Assembly: GCF_001571225.1 (NCBI RefSeq)
Contig: NZ_BCTJ01000003.1
Coordinates: 1 to 64,000, forward strand
Reading direction: 5' to 3'
Origin: Hydrogenophaga palleronii NBRC 102513
Lineage (GTDB): Bacteria; Pseudomonadota; Gammaproteobacteria; Burkholderiales; Burkholderiaceae_C
Length of the DNA stretch: 64,000 bases
Part shown: positions 27,024 through 36,129 of the stretch, piece by piece
Layout: every line of letters begins with the position of its first letter
Position numbering within the stretch: the stretch's first letter is position 1
Made by a program: the position numbers and the translations under genes
The notes under the pieces: generated by a model
What the model saw: the letters and a program-made list of their open reading frames with translations, nothing else
Told to the model about the DNA's origin: nothing
Database searches by the model: none

Positions 27024-27383
27024 ATGCCGGTTGTTGTGATCAGTGAATCTCTGCTCCGTCGCAGCACTGCGGCTGACGGGCGTATCCTGCGCGACCGCAT
27101 GCTCTGCGGCTTCTGCGTCCGCATGAACGCGCGCAAGCGCACCTTCAGGATCGCCACGAGCGTCGCGGGTAAGCAGTTCCGCATGAATCTGGGGTACTGG
27201 CCTCTCATGAGCGTCGAGGAGGCCCGCGTCCGGGCCATGCAGGTGCTGGCGCAGCGCCGGCGAGGCGAGCGCCCTGCCCGGCCTGTGGCGCCCCAAGTGC
27301 TCCCCACGCTGCGCACGGTCATGGCGGACTACTGCGAGGCCAACCGGTCGATGATGTCCAACCTGCTAGGACCGCTTCCTTAA
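27024..27383 (+). pseudogene. truncated tyrosine integrase (arm-binding N-terminal domain only)
   Basis: Encodes about 119 aa resembling the Arm DNA-binding domain (DUF4102-like) of phage/island integrases: the GKQFRMNLGYWPLMSVEEAR block followed by a basic stretch and the beginning of a core-binding domain (LPTLRTVMADYCEANRSM). The frame then ends at LLGPLP, so the catalytic domain with the R-H-R-Y residues is missing. It is a decayed remnant of a mobile element and abuts the hsdR fragment. Confidence 0.75.
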
Positions 27384-27404
27384 AAATTCCGCAACCCTCT
27401 GAGG

Positions 27405-28270
27405 TTACGCGGCCCACTTTCTGCCTCGAATCGCATACTCGACCGCCAGGTCATAGACGTTGTCGCACTTCTGTTTGAACGTCGTGCGGTCATAGCTATC
27501 GGGCAGGTCTGCATCCAGCACGCGCTCGATCTCTGCCCGCACCTGCTTCTGCGTCTGCGCGCTCTGATGCCAGTTCTGGATCATCACCTTGGGCTGTTCT
27601 TCCACCAGGCGCTTCAGCAAGTGCTTCGCCGCCAGCTTCACGCGCTGGGTCTCGTCCTGGGTCAGTGACTCTTTCTTGAGCAGATCGAATAGCTCTAGCT
27701 CATCTTCCGTCAGGCCCTCTCGGATGTGGCGTTCGGCCTCTTCCTTCAACTCCTGGGCGTAGGCGGTCAGCTCGTCGTAGTAGTTCTCGGTAGACGTGGC
27801 TCCGGAGTTGTAGGTGTCGATCACCTTCTGCAGCCGCTGGATGAAGTCCGTTCGTGTGCTGTTCTGAGCCAGCATCTCGGCCAGCTTGCGTTGCAGGAAA
27901 GCCTGCAGGTCGGCAATCTCGATGTTCTTGAACGGCGCCTGCTTGAACTCCTCGCGCAGCTTCTCGACGTTGACCTTGCTCAGGTCCCAGGCCTTGCCGC
28001 GCTGCACGATCTTGTACTGCGCCTCGAACTCCTTGGCAGAGAAGGCCTCGGCGTTGTCCACCACCACGCTGGCATCCAACAGCGCCTCGATGCGCTGCAC
28101 CGCACTGTCGATGTCGGCCTGCTCGACGATGCTGTCCATCACGCCGCGCAGGTACTGGAAGGCCGACACCACGCGGCCCAGCTTGCGGTCCAGCACTTCC
28201 GGTTTGCAAGCCTCATAGAGCGAGGAGATGGTGTTTTCGTACACATTGAAGGACTTGCGCTGCTCGTCGC
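27405..28270 (-). pseudogene. C-terminal fragment of type I restriction enzyme HsdR
   Basis: About 288 codons match the C-terminal (EcoEI R/DUF3387-like) region of type I restriction R subunits, from SFNVYENTISSLYEACKPEV through the helical segment to the normal end VEYAIRGRKWAA. The nuclease and helicase motor domains are absent: the frame continues a little upstream into unrelated low-complexity sequence near 28270-28322. No hsdM or hsdS is nearby. It is therefore a relic of a restriction system, not a functional defence gene. Confidence 0.85.
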
Positions 28271-28400
28271 TGCCCGAAGACCGCGTGGCGCGTGGCGCGT
28301 GTGGCCAGCGATCACGACGCACCGGGTACCGCAGGCCCGGCCCGGCGGCTGGCGGGCCGGGGATGGGGGCAGACCGGAGGATCCGGCCTGCGAGGTGGTT

Positions 28401-28592
28401 TCAGCGCCCCAGGTCCTTGGCACTCACCCCGGCGATGCCCCAGTTCTCTTTCGGCACGTCCTGAATCCAGACGCGCACGTTGGCCACCGGCGCGTCGGTG
28501 GCCTCCACCAGCGCCTGCGTGACCTTCTCGATCACCGCCCGTTTCTGTGCTTCGGTGCGGCCTTCGAGCATGTAGATCTGAGCGAATGGCAT
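28401..28592 (-). CDS. dmpI: 4-oxalocrotonate tautomerase
   Basis: A 63-aa tautomerase of the catechol meta-cleavage (4-oxalocrotonate) branch. It begins Met-Pro, so Pro1 is available as the catalytic base after Met removal, and it contains the expected segment NVRVWIQDVPKENWGIAG with conserved Arg residues. It isomerises 2-hydroxymuconate to 2-oxo-3-hexenedioate. Last gene of the phenol operon, 10 bp after dmpG. Confidence 0.93.
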   Translation of the reverse strand: MPFAQIYMLEGRTEAQKRAVIEKVTQALVEATDAPVANVRVWIQDVPKENWGIAGVSAKDLGR

Positions 28593-28602
28593 CGTCCGCT
28601 CC

Positions 28603-29655
28603 TCAGGCGGCCGCGCGGGCCGACAGCAGGCCGCGTTCGCGGGCCATCGTGAGCGCGGTGTCTTCGATCATGTCTTCCTGGCCACCGACCATGCCGCGCC
28701 GGCCGAGTTCGACCAGCAGGTCGCGCGCGGGCACGCCGTACTTCTTCTCGGCGCGCTTGGCGAACAGCAGGAAGCTGCCGTACACGCCCGCATAACCCAG
28801 GGTCAGCGCGTCGCGGTCGATGCGGATGGGGAAATCCATCAGCGGCACCACGATGTCGTCGGCCACGTCCTGGATCTTCCAGACGTCGACGCCGGTTTCG
28901 ATGCCCATGCGGTCGCACACCGCCACCAGCACTTCCATCGGCGTGTTGCCCGCGCCGGCGCCCAGCCCAGCCGAGGCGGCATCGACACGGGTGGCACCGG
29001 CCTCGATGGCCGCGATGCTGTTGGCCACGCCCATGGCCAGGTTGTGGTGACCGTGAAAGCCCAGCTCGGTCTCGGGCTTGAGCGCATCGCGCACGGCGCG
29101 CAGGCGCGCCTTCACATCTTCCGGCAGCATGTAGCCCGCCGAATCGGTGATGTAGACGCAGTTCGCGCCATAGCCTTCCATCAGCTTCGCCTGCGTGACG
29201 AGGCCTTCGGGCGTGTTCATGTGCGCCATCATCAGAAAGCCCACCGTGTCCATGCCGAGCTTGCGCGCGGCCACGATGTGCTGCTCGGACACATCCCCCT
29301 CGGTGCAGTGCGTGGCGACGCGGATGGTGTTCACACCCAGTTCGTGCGCCATCTTCAGATGGTCCACGGTGCCGATGCCGGGCAGCAGCAGCGCCGACAC
29401 CTTGGCCTGCTTCATCAGCGGGATCACGGTGGAGAGGTATTCCTCGTCGGTGTGGGCCGGGAAACCGTAGTTGACCGAGCTGCCGCCCAGGCCGTCGCCA
29501 TGGGTGACTTCGATCAGCGGCACGCCCGCGGCGTCCAGGCCGCAGGCCACGGCCTTCATCTGGTCGAGCGACATCTGGTGCCGCTTGGGGTGCATGCCGT
29601 CGCGCAGCGTCATGTCGTGCAGCGTGACTTGCCTTCCCTGCAATGTGCTTTTCAT
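28603..29655 (-). CDS. dmpG: 4-hydroxy-2-oxovalerate aldolase
   Basis: HMGL-like class II aldolase splitting 4-hydroxy-2-oxovalerate into pyruvate and acetaldehyde. The 350-aa product has the metal-binding start [14 protein letters not shown] near residue 16 and the His pair [11 protein letters not shown] near 200. GAAGGAG lies 8 nt before ATG 29655, which is preferred over an upstream extension. It is expected to form a substrate-channelling complex with DmpF, whose gene is 13 bp upstream. Confidence 0.96.
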   Translation of the reverse strand: MKSTLQGRQVTLHDMTLRDGMHPKRHQMSLDQMKAVACGLDAAGVPLIEVTHGDGLGGSSVNYGFPAHTDEEYLSTVIPLMKQAKVSALLLPGIGTVDHLKMAHELGVNTIRVATHCTEGDVSEQHIVAARKLGMDTVGFLMMAHMNTPEGLVTQAKLMEGYGANCVYITDSAGYMLPEDVKARLRAVRDALKPETELGFHGHHNLAMGVANSIAAIEAGATRVDAASAGLGAGAGNTPMEVLVAVCDRMGIETGVDVWKIQDVADDIVVPLMDFPIRIDRDALTLGYAGVYGSFLLFAKRAEKKYGVPARDLLVELGRRGMVGGQEDMIEDTALTMARERGLLSARAAA

Positions 29656-29668
29656 GTCGAGGTCTCCT

Positions 29669-30580
29669 TCAGGCGGTGGCGGGTTCGAGCACGAGCTTGC
29701 CGGCGAGGATTTCCTCGGCAAACATCTCGGCAGTGCGGGCGGCGGCGGCGGTCATGATGTCCAGGTTGCCGGCGTACTTGGGCAGGTAGTCGCCCAGGCC
29801 TTCAACCTCCATAAAAATGGAGACGCGCTTGCCGTCGAACACCGGGCCGTTGACCAGCCGGTAGCCGGGCACGTACTTCTGCACCTCGCGGATCATGGCG
29901 TGCACCGAAGCCTCGATCTGCGCCACATTGGGCTCGTCCACCGTGAGGCAGTGGATGGTGTCGCGCATGATCAGCGGCGGATCGGCCGGGTTGATCACGA
30001 TGATGGCCTTGCCCTTTTGCGCGCCGCCCACTTTCTCCACCGCACCGGCGGTGGTGCGCGTGAACTCGTCGATGTTCTTGCGCGTGCCCGGGCCCACCGA
30101 GCGGCTCGACACGGTGGCGACGATTTCGCCGTAGGCAACCGGCTGCACGCGGCTCACCGCGTACACCATGGGGATGGTGGCCTGGCCACCGCAGGTGACC
30201 ATGTTGACGTTCATCGCGCGACCGTCCACCTGTTCCTTCAGGTTCACCGGCGGCACGCAGTAGGGGCCGATGGCCGCGGGCGTGAGGTCGATCATCATCA
30301 CGCCGAGCTCGTTGAGCTTGCGCGAGTTCTCGGCGTGCACATAGGCGCTGGTGGCGTCGAAGGCGATCTGCACGCCGTCTTCCAGCACGTGCGGCAGCAG
30401 GCCGTCAACACCTTCGGCGGTGGTCTTGATGCCCATTTCACGGGCGCGCTTCAAGCCGTCGGACGCGGGGTCGATGCCGACCATCCACACCGGCTCCAGC
30501 ACCGGGCTGCGCTGCAGCTTGGCCAGCAGGTCGGTGCCGATGTTGCCCGGCCCGATCAAGGCGCATTTGATCTTTTTCAT
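29669..30580 (-). CDS. dmpF: acetaldehyde dehydrogenase (acylating)
   Basis: Converts acetaldehyde, NAD+ and CoA to acetyl-CoA. The 303-aa product has the Rossmann motif [10 protein letters not shown] at residues 8-17 and the catalytic Cys130 in [13 protein letters not shown]. It pairs with DmpG as the bifunctional aldolase-dehydrogenase of meta-cleavage pathways. Gene spacing to dmpG (13 bp) and dmpH (14 bp) is tight. Confidence 0.96.
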   Translation of the reverse strand: MKKIKCALIGPGNIGTDLLAKLQRSPVLEPVWMVGIDPASDGLKRAREMGIKTTAEGVDGLLPHVLEDGVQIAFDATSAYVHAENSRKLNELGVMMIDLTPAAIGPYCVPPVNLKEQVDGRAMNVNMVTCGGQATIPMVYAVSRVQPVAYGEIVATVSSRSVGPGTRKNIDEFTRTTAGAVEKVGGAQKGKAIIVINPADPPLIMRDTIHCLTVDEPNVAQIEASVHAMIREVQKYVPGYRLVNGPVFDGKRVSIFMEVEGLGDYLPKYAGNLDIMTAAAARTAEMFAEEILAGKLVLEPATA

Positions 30581-30594
30581 GGGGTTTCTCCTGT

Positions 30595-31383
30595 TCAGAC
30601 GAAGCGCATGGACACCGAGCCGAGGTCCTGGAAGCGCACGTTCACGTGGTCACCCGCCGCCACCGAGATCGCCTCGGTCACGCCGCCGGTCATCACGAAG
30701 GTGCCGGCCGGAATCTCCTGCCCGCGCGCGCCCAGGTGGTTGGCCAGCATGGCCACGGCGGTGAGCGGGTTGCCCAGCACCGCGGCGCCGGCGGCCATGG
30801 CCACGATCTCGCCGTTCTTCTCCAGCACCACGCCGAGCGTGCGCAGGTCCAGGCCCTCCACCGCGCGCATGCGCGAGCCCACCACGAAGCGCGAGGCGGA
30901 GGTGTTGTCGGCCACCACGCTCTTCAGGTCGAACTTGAAATCGCGGTAACGGCTGTCGATGATTTCAACCGCCGGCACGACGAAGTCGATCGCCGCCAGC
31001 ACCGCGCCCACATGGCAGCCCGGGCCGCGCAAGGGTGCTTTGGTGACGATGCAGATCTCGGCTTCCACCTTGGGGTGGATCAGTTCCGAGGTCTTGATCT
31101 CGCCGCCATCGGGGCGCGCCATGTAGTCGCTGACGAAGCCGAACACCGGCGTTTCCACGCCCATCTGCTTCATCTTGGCGAACGAGGTCAGGCCCGCCTT
31201 CAGGCCGGCCGTGCGCTGGCCACGCGCTTCCTTGCGGCGGCGGATCTCATCCTGGATCGCGTAGGCGTCGTCCCAGTCCATCTGCGGATGGTCGTCGGTG
31301 ATCTTGGTGACGTCTTGCGCTTTCAGCTCGGCGTCTTCGAGGTGTGCCGCCAGATCGGCGATGGTTTTTGCATCGAGTTTCAT
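30595..31383 (-). CDS. dmpH: 2-oxo-3-hexenedioate (4-oxalocrotonate) decarboxylase
   Basis: FAH-like hydratase/decarboxylase of 262 aa. It resembles DmpH of Pseudomonas closely: [10 protein letters not shown] near residue 46, [20 protein letters not shown], the metal-binding block [16 protein letters not shown] and [19 protein letters not shown]. It decarboxylates 2-oxo-3-hexenedioate to 2-hydroxypenta-2,4-dienoate and is expected to act with DmpE. The 150 bp between it and dmpE contain a dispersed repeat, an unusually long gap inside this operon. Confidence 0.93.
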   Translation of the reverse strand: MKLDAKTIADLAAHLEDAELKAQDVTKITDDHPQMDWDDAYAIQDEIRRRKEARGQRTAGLKAGLTSFAKMKQMGVETPVFGFVSDYMARPDGGEIKTSELIHPKVEAEICIVTKAPLRGPGCHVGAVLAAIDFVVPAVEIIDSRYRDFKFDLKSVVADNTSASRFVVGSRMRAVEGLDLRTLGVVLEKNGEIVAMAAGAAVLGNPLTAVAMLANHLGARGQEIPAGTFVMTGGVTEAISVAAGDHVNVRFQDLGSVSMRFV

Positions 31384-31440
31384 CTCAGTTCTCCAGGGTG
31401 TTGCACATCGCCCGCACGCCACGGTCCCGTCCAGGGCAGC

Positions 31441-31532
31441 CGCGGAACCGGCTTGGCCGGTCCGCGGGGTGCGTCCCCCGCCAGGCCGAAGGCACCAGAG
31501 AGGGGGACACCACGCAGCGGCGCAGGGGGTGT
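31441..31532. repeat. dispersed intergenic GC-rich palindromic repeat, copy 3
   Basis: Inside the dmpE-dmpH gap: CGCGGAACCGGCTTGGCCGG, then TCCGCGGGGTGCGTCCCCC, a spacer and CACGCAGCGGCGCAGGGGG. It shares its core with 15490-15540 and 18630-18700. It could form a strong hairpin within the operon transcript. Confidence 0.65.
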
Positions 31533-31533
31533 T

Positions 31534-32316
31534 TCATATGAATCGGACGCTGGTGCTGCCCAGCCCGCCCACGCTGCAGTGCAGGCTGTCGCCGGCCTTC
31601 ACCGGCACGAGTGGCGACTGCGAGCCCGACAGGATCACTTCGCCGGCCTTGAGCGCGATGCCCAGGCGGCCCAGGGTGTTGGCCAGCCAGACCACGGCAT
31701 TCACCGGAGAGCCCTGCACCGCCGCCCCGGTGGAAGTGCTGACGATCTCGCCGTTCTTCTCGAGCACCATGCCGGCCAGCGCCAGGTCCAGGTCGCGCGG
31801 GTCGCGGCGCGTGCCGCCGAGCACCAGCACACCGCAGGAGGCGTTGTCGGCCACGGTGTCCTGGATCTTGATCTTCCAGTCCTGGATGCGCGAGTCGACG
31901 ATCTCGAAGCACGGCATCACGAAGGCGGTGGCACGCAGCACGTCGGCCGCCGTCACACCCGGTCCCTGCAGGTCGCTCTTGAGCACGAAGGCGACCTCGG
32001 CCTCGGCCTTGGGCGCGATCATGCTGTCGGCGCGGATCGCTTCACCTTCGTGCACCACCATGCCCGAGAGCAACTGGCCGAAGTCGGGCTGGTCCACCTT
32101 GAGCATGTCCATCACCACCTTGCTGGTGACGCCGATCTTCTTGCCCACTACGGTCTCGCCCGCGTCCAGCCGGCGCTGGATCATGCGCAACTGGATGCGG
32201 TACGCGTCGTCGAGCGTGATCGAGGGTTCGCGGTCGGTGAGCGGCGCAACCGGCTTGCGGTCGAGCAGCGCCTGGTACAGCTCGTCGCCGTACTGTTGGA
32301 TTTTCGTGTCGTTCAT
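31534..32316 (-). CDS. dmpE: 2-oxopent-4-enoate (2-hydroxypentadienoate) hydratase
   Basis: A 260-aa hydratase of the same superfamily as DmpH, converting 2-hydroxypenta-2,4-dienoate to 4-hydroxy-2-oxovalerate. Diagnostic segments are GDELYQALLDRKPVAPLT, VVGKKIGVTSKVVMDML, the metal-site block APKAEAEVAFVLKSDLQGPG, and the stretch from CFEIVDSRIQDWKIKIQDTV into ADNASCG. It is followed by the repeat-bearing gap before dmpH and lies 13 bp downstream of dmpC. Confidence 0.95.
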   Translation of the reverse strand: MNDTKIQQYGDELYQALLDRKPVAPLTDREPSITLDDAYRIQLRMIQRRLDAGETVVGKKIGVTSKVVMDMLKVDQPDFGQLLSGMVVHEGEAIRADSMIAPKAEAEVAFVLKSDLQGPGVTAADVLRATAFVMPCFEIVDSRIQDWKIKIQDTVADNASCGVLVLGGTRRDPRDLDLALAGMVLEKNGEIVSTSTGAAVQGSPVNAVVWLANTLGRLGIALKAGEVILSGSQSPLVPVKAGDSLHCSVGGLGSTSVRFI

Positions 32317-32329
32317 GGGTTTTCTTTCT

Positions 32330-33784
32330 TCAGAGCTTGACCATCACATTGCGCAGCTCGGTGTAGAACTCGAGCGAATGCACACCGCCCTCGCGGCCGA
32401 TGCCCGAGGCCTTGCTGCCGCCGAACGCGGTGCGCAGGTCGCGCAGGAACCAGCTGTTGATCCAGCACAGGCCGACGTTGATCTCGCGGCCCATGCGGTG
32501 CGCGGTGGACAGGTCCTGCGTCCACACGGTCGTGGCCAGGCCGTAGTCGGTGTCGTTGGCGAGGGCAATGGCCTCGTCGATGGTGTCGAAGGGCGAGATG
32601 TGGCAGCAGGGGCCGAAGATCTCTTCACGCACCACGCTCGCGGTCTCGGGCAGGCCTGTCCAGATCGTGGGCTGCACCCAGTAACCCTCGGCCAATACAG
32701 CCGGCATCTCGGGTACGCCGCCGCCGGTGACCACGGTCGCGCCGGCGTCCTTGGCCTTCTGGTAGTAGCCCAGCACCTTTTGCTGGTGCTCGCGCGAGAT
32801 CAGCGGGCCCAGGCCCACGCCGGGTTCTTCCGACGGCCCGATCTTCAGCGCCTCGGCCTTGGCCTTGAGCGCCTGCACGAACTTGTCGAAGATCGGCCGC
32901 TGCACGTACACGCGTTCGGTGCCCAGGCAGACCTGGCCGCAGTTCTCGAACGCGCTTCGCGTGATGCCGGCCACGGCCTTGTCGAAGTCGGCATCGGCGA
33001 ACACGATGCCGGCGTTCTTGCCGCCAAGCTCGAAGCTGACCGGGCGCACGCCCTGCGCGGCAGCGGCCATGATGGCCTCGCCGGTGCGCGTCTCGCCGGT
33101 GAAGGTGATCGCGTCCACGTCCGGGTGCTGGGTGAGGAAGGCACCGGCCGAGTTCGGCCCGAAACCGTGCACCACGTTGTAGACGCCATCGGGAATGCCC
33201 ACCGCCTTCATCACCTCGCCCAGCAGCGTGGCCGTGGCGGGGGTTTCTTCGGACGGCTTGACGATCACCGTGTTGCCGCAGGCCAGCGCCGGGCCAACCT
33301 TCCAGGTCATGAGCAGCAGCGGCAGGTTCCACGGGCACACCACGCCGATCACGCCCACCGGCGAGCGCAGCGCATAGCTCAAGGCGGTGCCGCCGTCGGG
33401 CGTGGTCATCTCGAAGCTCTCGGTGGGCACGTTCTTCACGATGTCGGCGAACACCTTGAAGTTGGCCGCACCACGCGGGATGTCGATGTGCGAGGCGAGC
33501 GACTTCGGCTTGCCGGTGTCGGCCATCTCGGCGGCCAGGAAGTCGTCGAAGCGGCGGTTGATTTCGTCGGCCACCGCGTACAGCAGCTCGACGCGGCGGT
33601 TCACGCTCATGCGGCCCCACTCGCCCTTGAGCGCGGCGCGCGCGGCCTTCACCGCGGCGTCCACTTCGGCCTTGCCGGCTTCGTGCACCTGGCCGATGAC
33701 GCGGTTGTCGACCGGCGCGCGGTTCTCGAAAGTTTTGTCGGTGGCGACGAATTCGCCGCCGATGAAGTTGAGGTAGTTTTTCAT
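32330..33784 (-). CDS. dmpC: 2-hydroxymuconic semialdehyde dehydrogenase
   Basis: NAD-dependent ALDH oxidising the ring-cleavage product 2-hydroxymuconic semialdehyde to 2-hydroxymuconate. The 484-aa product shows SPVGVIGVVCPWNLPLLLMT near residue 140, FELGGKNAG near 253 and the catalytic Cys near 286 in NCGQVCLGTERVY. Three clustered ATGs (33793, 33790, 33784) are possible starts; 33784 gives the family-like N-terminus MKNYLNFIGG. Here dmpC follows dmpD, the reverse of the Pseudomonas CF600 order. Confidence 0.96.
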   Translation of the reverse strand: MKNYLNFIGGEFVATDKTFENRAPVDNRVIGQVHEAGKAEVDAAVKAARAALKGEWGRMSVNRRVELLYAVADEINRRFDDFLAAEMADTGKPKSLASHIDIPRGAANFKVFADIVKNVPTESFEMTTPDGGTALSYALRSPVGVIGVVCPWNLPLLLMTWKVGPALACGNTVIVKPSEETPATATLLGEVMKAVGIPDGVYNVVHGFGPNSAGAFLTQHPDVDAITFTGETRTGEAIMAAAAQGVRPVSFELGGKNAGIVFADADFDKAVAGITRSAFENCGQVCLGTERVYVQRPIFDKFVQALKAKAEALKIGPSEEPGVGLGPLISREHQQKVLGYYQKAKDAGATVVTGGGVPEMPAVLAEGYWVQPTIWTGLPETASVVREEIFGPCCHISPFDTIDEAIALANDTDYGLATTVWTQDLSTAHRMGREINVGLCWINSWFLRDLRTAFGGSKASGIGREGGVHSLEFYTELRNVMVKL

Positions 33785-33797
33785 GGTCATCATCTGG

Positions 33798-34634
33798 TCA
33801 GGGGGTGTTTGCATCGGCCTCGGTGAAGAAATCCAGCAGCAAACGGTTGAAGCGCGCCGCGTGTTCGATCTGTGTCCAGTGGCCGCAGTGGCCGAACACG
33901 TGCAGCTGGCTGTTGGGAATGCGTTGCGCCAGGGTGATCGAGTTGGCGAGCGGGATCACGCGGTCCTCGCGGCCGTGCAGCACCAGCGTCTCGTGCGGCA
34001 GGGCGCGGATGTCTGCGGCGGCGCTGCACATCGCGTCCACCCAGCGCTGGCGTGGCGCGGGGAACATGGCCGCAAAGGATTCGTGGAAGCCGGGGCGCAC
34101 GCTGGCTTCGTAGCGCAGTTGCGCCAGCTCGTCGGTCGCCAGCGCGGGGTTGTGGGCGAACACGTCGAGCAGGGCGCGCATCGCCGTCAGCGAGGGCTCG
34201 TAACCCCACACGGCTTCGAGGCCGGGGGTGATGTCGAACGGCACGCCGACCGAACCCATCAGCACCAGGCGGCGCACGCGCTGCGGGTGCCGGATCGCCA
34301 GCGCCAGGGCCAGCGCGCCGCCGAAGGAATTGCCCAACAGGTCGGCGCGTTCGATCTCCAGCGCGTCGAGCACGCCGACCGCCTGCGCGACCCAGTTGTC
34401 CATGGTGTAGGCGTGGCCCTGCGGCCGGTCGCTGAAACCGAAGCCCACCATGTCGGGCGCGACCACGCGGAAGTGCCGGGCGAGCACCGGCATGCTCAAA
34501 CGCCAGTTGGCCCAGGCGGACACGCCCGGGCCCGAGCCGTGGATCATCAGCACGGGCGAGCCGGTGCCCATGTCGTGCAGGTTGGTGCGGATGCCGGCGG
34601 CCATCACCGAGCGGCCGATTTCAGGGTTCGTCAT
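33798..34634 (-). CDS. dmpD: 2-hydroxymuconic semialdehyde hydrolase
   Basis: Alpha/beta hydrolase (278 aa) for the hydrolytic branch, releasing formate from 2-hydroxymuconic semialdehyde, and a short-chain acid from substituted analogues. Catalytic triad candidates are Ser103 in GNSFGGALAL, Asp in LHGREDRVIPL and His in FGHCGHWTQIE; oxyanion segment IHGSGPGVSAWANW near residue 31. It enables use of methylcatechols alongside the dehydrogenase route. It sits between a heme-binding-like protein gene and dmpC. Confidence 0.94.
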   Translation of the reverse strand: MTNPEIGRSVMAAGIRTNLHDMGTGSPVLMIHGSGPGVSAWANWRLSMPVLARHFRVVAPDMVGFGFSDRPQGHAYTMDNWVAQAVGVLDALEIERADLLGNSFGGALALALAIRHPQRVRRLVLMGSVGVPFDITPGLEAVWGYEPSLTAMRALLDVFAHNPALATDELAQLRYEASVRPGFHESFAAMFPAPRQRWVDAMCSAAADIRALPHETLVLHGREDRVIPLANSITLAQRIPNSQLHVFGHCGHWTQIEHAARFNRLLLDFFTEADANTP

Positions 34635-34660
34635 GCGGGGTTCTCTGCGGGTCTTCGATG

Positions 34661-35095
34661 TCAGTCCTGGGCCAGGCCCAGCGCCTCCAGGCCGGCGCGG
34701 GCGATCTGTTCGTCCTGCTGCTCGCTGCCACCCGAGACGCCGATGGCGCCGATGCAGCGGCCGTCTTCGACGATGGGCACGCCACCGCCAAAGGCGACGA
34801 AACGCGGCCGCTGCACCAGGCCCTCGCGCACCGCCACCGAGTGCGACTGCAGCACCTCGGTCCAGCGCGCCGTGGGCAGGCCGAAACTCGCCGACGTGTA
34901 CGCCTTGTCGATGGCGATGTCGATGGAGTGCAGCGGCGCGCCCGGCATGCGCATGAAGCCCGCGAGCACACCGCTGGCATCGACCAGCGCGACGTTGACG
35001 CGCACGCCCATCGCCTGCGCGGCCTGCACCGCCGCCGCCAGGGCGGTTTGCGAGGCCGGCCAGTCGATGACGGCCACGTTCACCGAGTGGGTCAT
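34661..35095 (-). CDS. GlcG/HbpS family protein (DUF336) in phenol operon
   Basis: A 144-aa protein of the GlcG/HbpS family. Typical segments are VNVALVDASGVLAGFMRMPG near residue 30-50, DIAIDKAYTSASFGLPT near 60 and GGGVPIVEDGRCIGAIGVSGG near 105-125. Family members bind heme or accompany oxidation pathways, but the role in meta-cleavage operons is unknown. It is placed between dmpB and dmpD, within the operon and in phase with it, suggesting an accessory function such as catechol dioxygenase protection (speculative). Confidence 0.85.
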   Translation of the reverse strand: MTHSVNVAVIDWPASQTALAAAVQAAQAMGVRVNVALVDASGVLAGFMRMPGAPLHSIDIAIDKAYTSASFGLPTARWTEVLQSHSVAVREGLVQRPRFVAFGGGVPIVEDGRCIGAIGVSGGSEQQDEQIARAGLEALGLAQD

Positions 35096-35165
35096 TGCAG
35101 GCCTCCACCAACTGCGTGGAGGCCGCACGGCCCGGCAAGGCGCGCCGCAGGCGCGCGACGGGGAA

Positions 35166-36113
35166 TCATGTGTACACCTCGGTGAACGAGGGCACCAGGT
35201 CGCCGGTGTGGAAGAAGATGCCGCTGCCCAGTCGGTCTTCGCTCCAGGTGGTCACAGGCCGGTCGCGCTGCGCCAGGTAACCCAGGCCGGCAAAGGTTTC
35301 GTTGCGGTTGCCGCTCGGGTCGAAGAAGTAGATCGTCTCGCCGCGCGTGATGCCGTGGCGCGTAGGCGCCACGTCGATGCGCGTCTTGGTCTTGGCCATC
35401 ACGTCGGCCGCCTTCAGCACGTCGTGCCACGAATCGAGGAAGTAGGCGATGTGGTGCAGGCCGCTGGTGGGCGCGCCGACAAAGGCGATGTCGTGCGGCG
35501 TGGTCGTGCAGGCCATCCAGGTGGCGGCCTGGATGCTGCCGTCCGGGCCCGCCACCACCTGCTCGGTGAGGAAGAAGTCCAGCGCTTCGGCCATGAAGCG
35601 CGTGTTCTCGGCCACGGTGTTCACGCCTTCGGGCGGGTTCAGCTCGCACATGAGGAGGATGTGGTCCATCCAGTGCGCACCGGCACCCTTGAGGCCATCG
35701 GGCCAGGGGTCGGGGCTCTGGGTGCCCACGTCCGTGCCCACGTATTCCTTCATGGCGTACAGACGCATCTCGTGGCCGCTGGGCAGGTTGAACTGCAGCA
35801 TGCGGCCGGTGGCGGGCAGCGAGCCCTCGGGCAGCAGGGTGGTCTTCACGCCCCAGGCTTCGATCTTTTCCTTCAGCGTGTCGAGGTCGGCATCCTTTTC
35901 GACCTTGTAGGCCATGTGCTCCATGCCGGCACGGTCCGAAGGCGTGAGGATGAGGGAGAACTTGTCCCACTCGTCCCAGCATTTCAAATACACGTTGCCG
36001 GCCTTGTCGACCATGGTCGTCTTGAGGCCGAGCACGTTCTCGTAGTGCTTGACCGCCGCGTCGATGTCCATCACCCGCAGGTTGACATGTCCAATTCGCA
36101 TCACACCCATCAT
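35166..36113 (-). CDS. dmpB: catechol 2,3-dioxygenase
   Basis: Extradiol dioxygenase cleaving catechol to 2-hydroxymuconic semialdehyde with Fe(II). The 315-aa, two-domain vicinal-oxygen-chelate protein has iron ligand candidates His in [10 protein letters not shown], His in [12 protein letters not shown] and Glu in [11 protein letters not shown], plus the THG-like [19 protein letters not shown] lies 3 nt before the ATG-ATG start at 36113. It follows the ferredoxin gene dmpQ, as in known phenol operons. Confidence 0.97.
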   Translation of the reverse strand: MMGVMRIGHVNLRVMDIDAAVKHYENVLGLKTTMVDKAGNVYLKCWDEWDKFSLILTPSDRAGMEHMAYKVEKDADLDTLKEKIEAWGVKTTLLPEGSLPATGRMLQFNLPSGHEMRLYAMKEYVGTDVGTQSPDPWPDGLKGAGAHWMDHILLMCELNPPEGVNTVAENTRFMAEALDFFLTEQVVAGPDGSIQAATWMACTTTPHDIAFVGAPTSGLHHIAYFLDSWHDVLKAADVMAKTKTRIDVAPTRHGITRGETIYFFDPSGNRNETFAGLGYLAQRDRPVTTWSEDRLGSGIFFHTGDLVPSFTEVYT

Positions 36114-36129
36114 CTGTCTCCTGGTTGGT

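Noticed and set aside
27405-28270. Possible anti-phage restriction system
   Set aside because: Only the C-terminal region of HsdR remains and hsdM/hsdS are missing, so it cannot function as a type I system.
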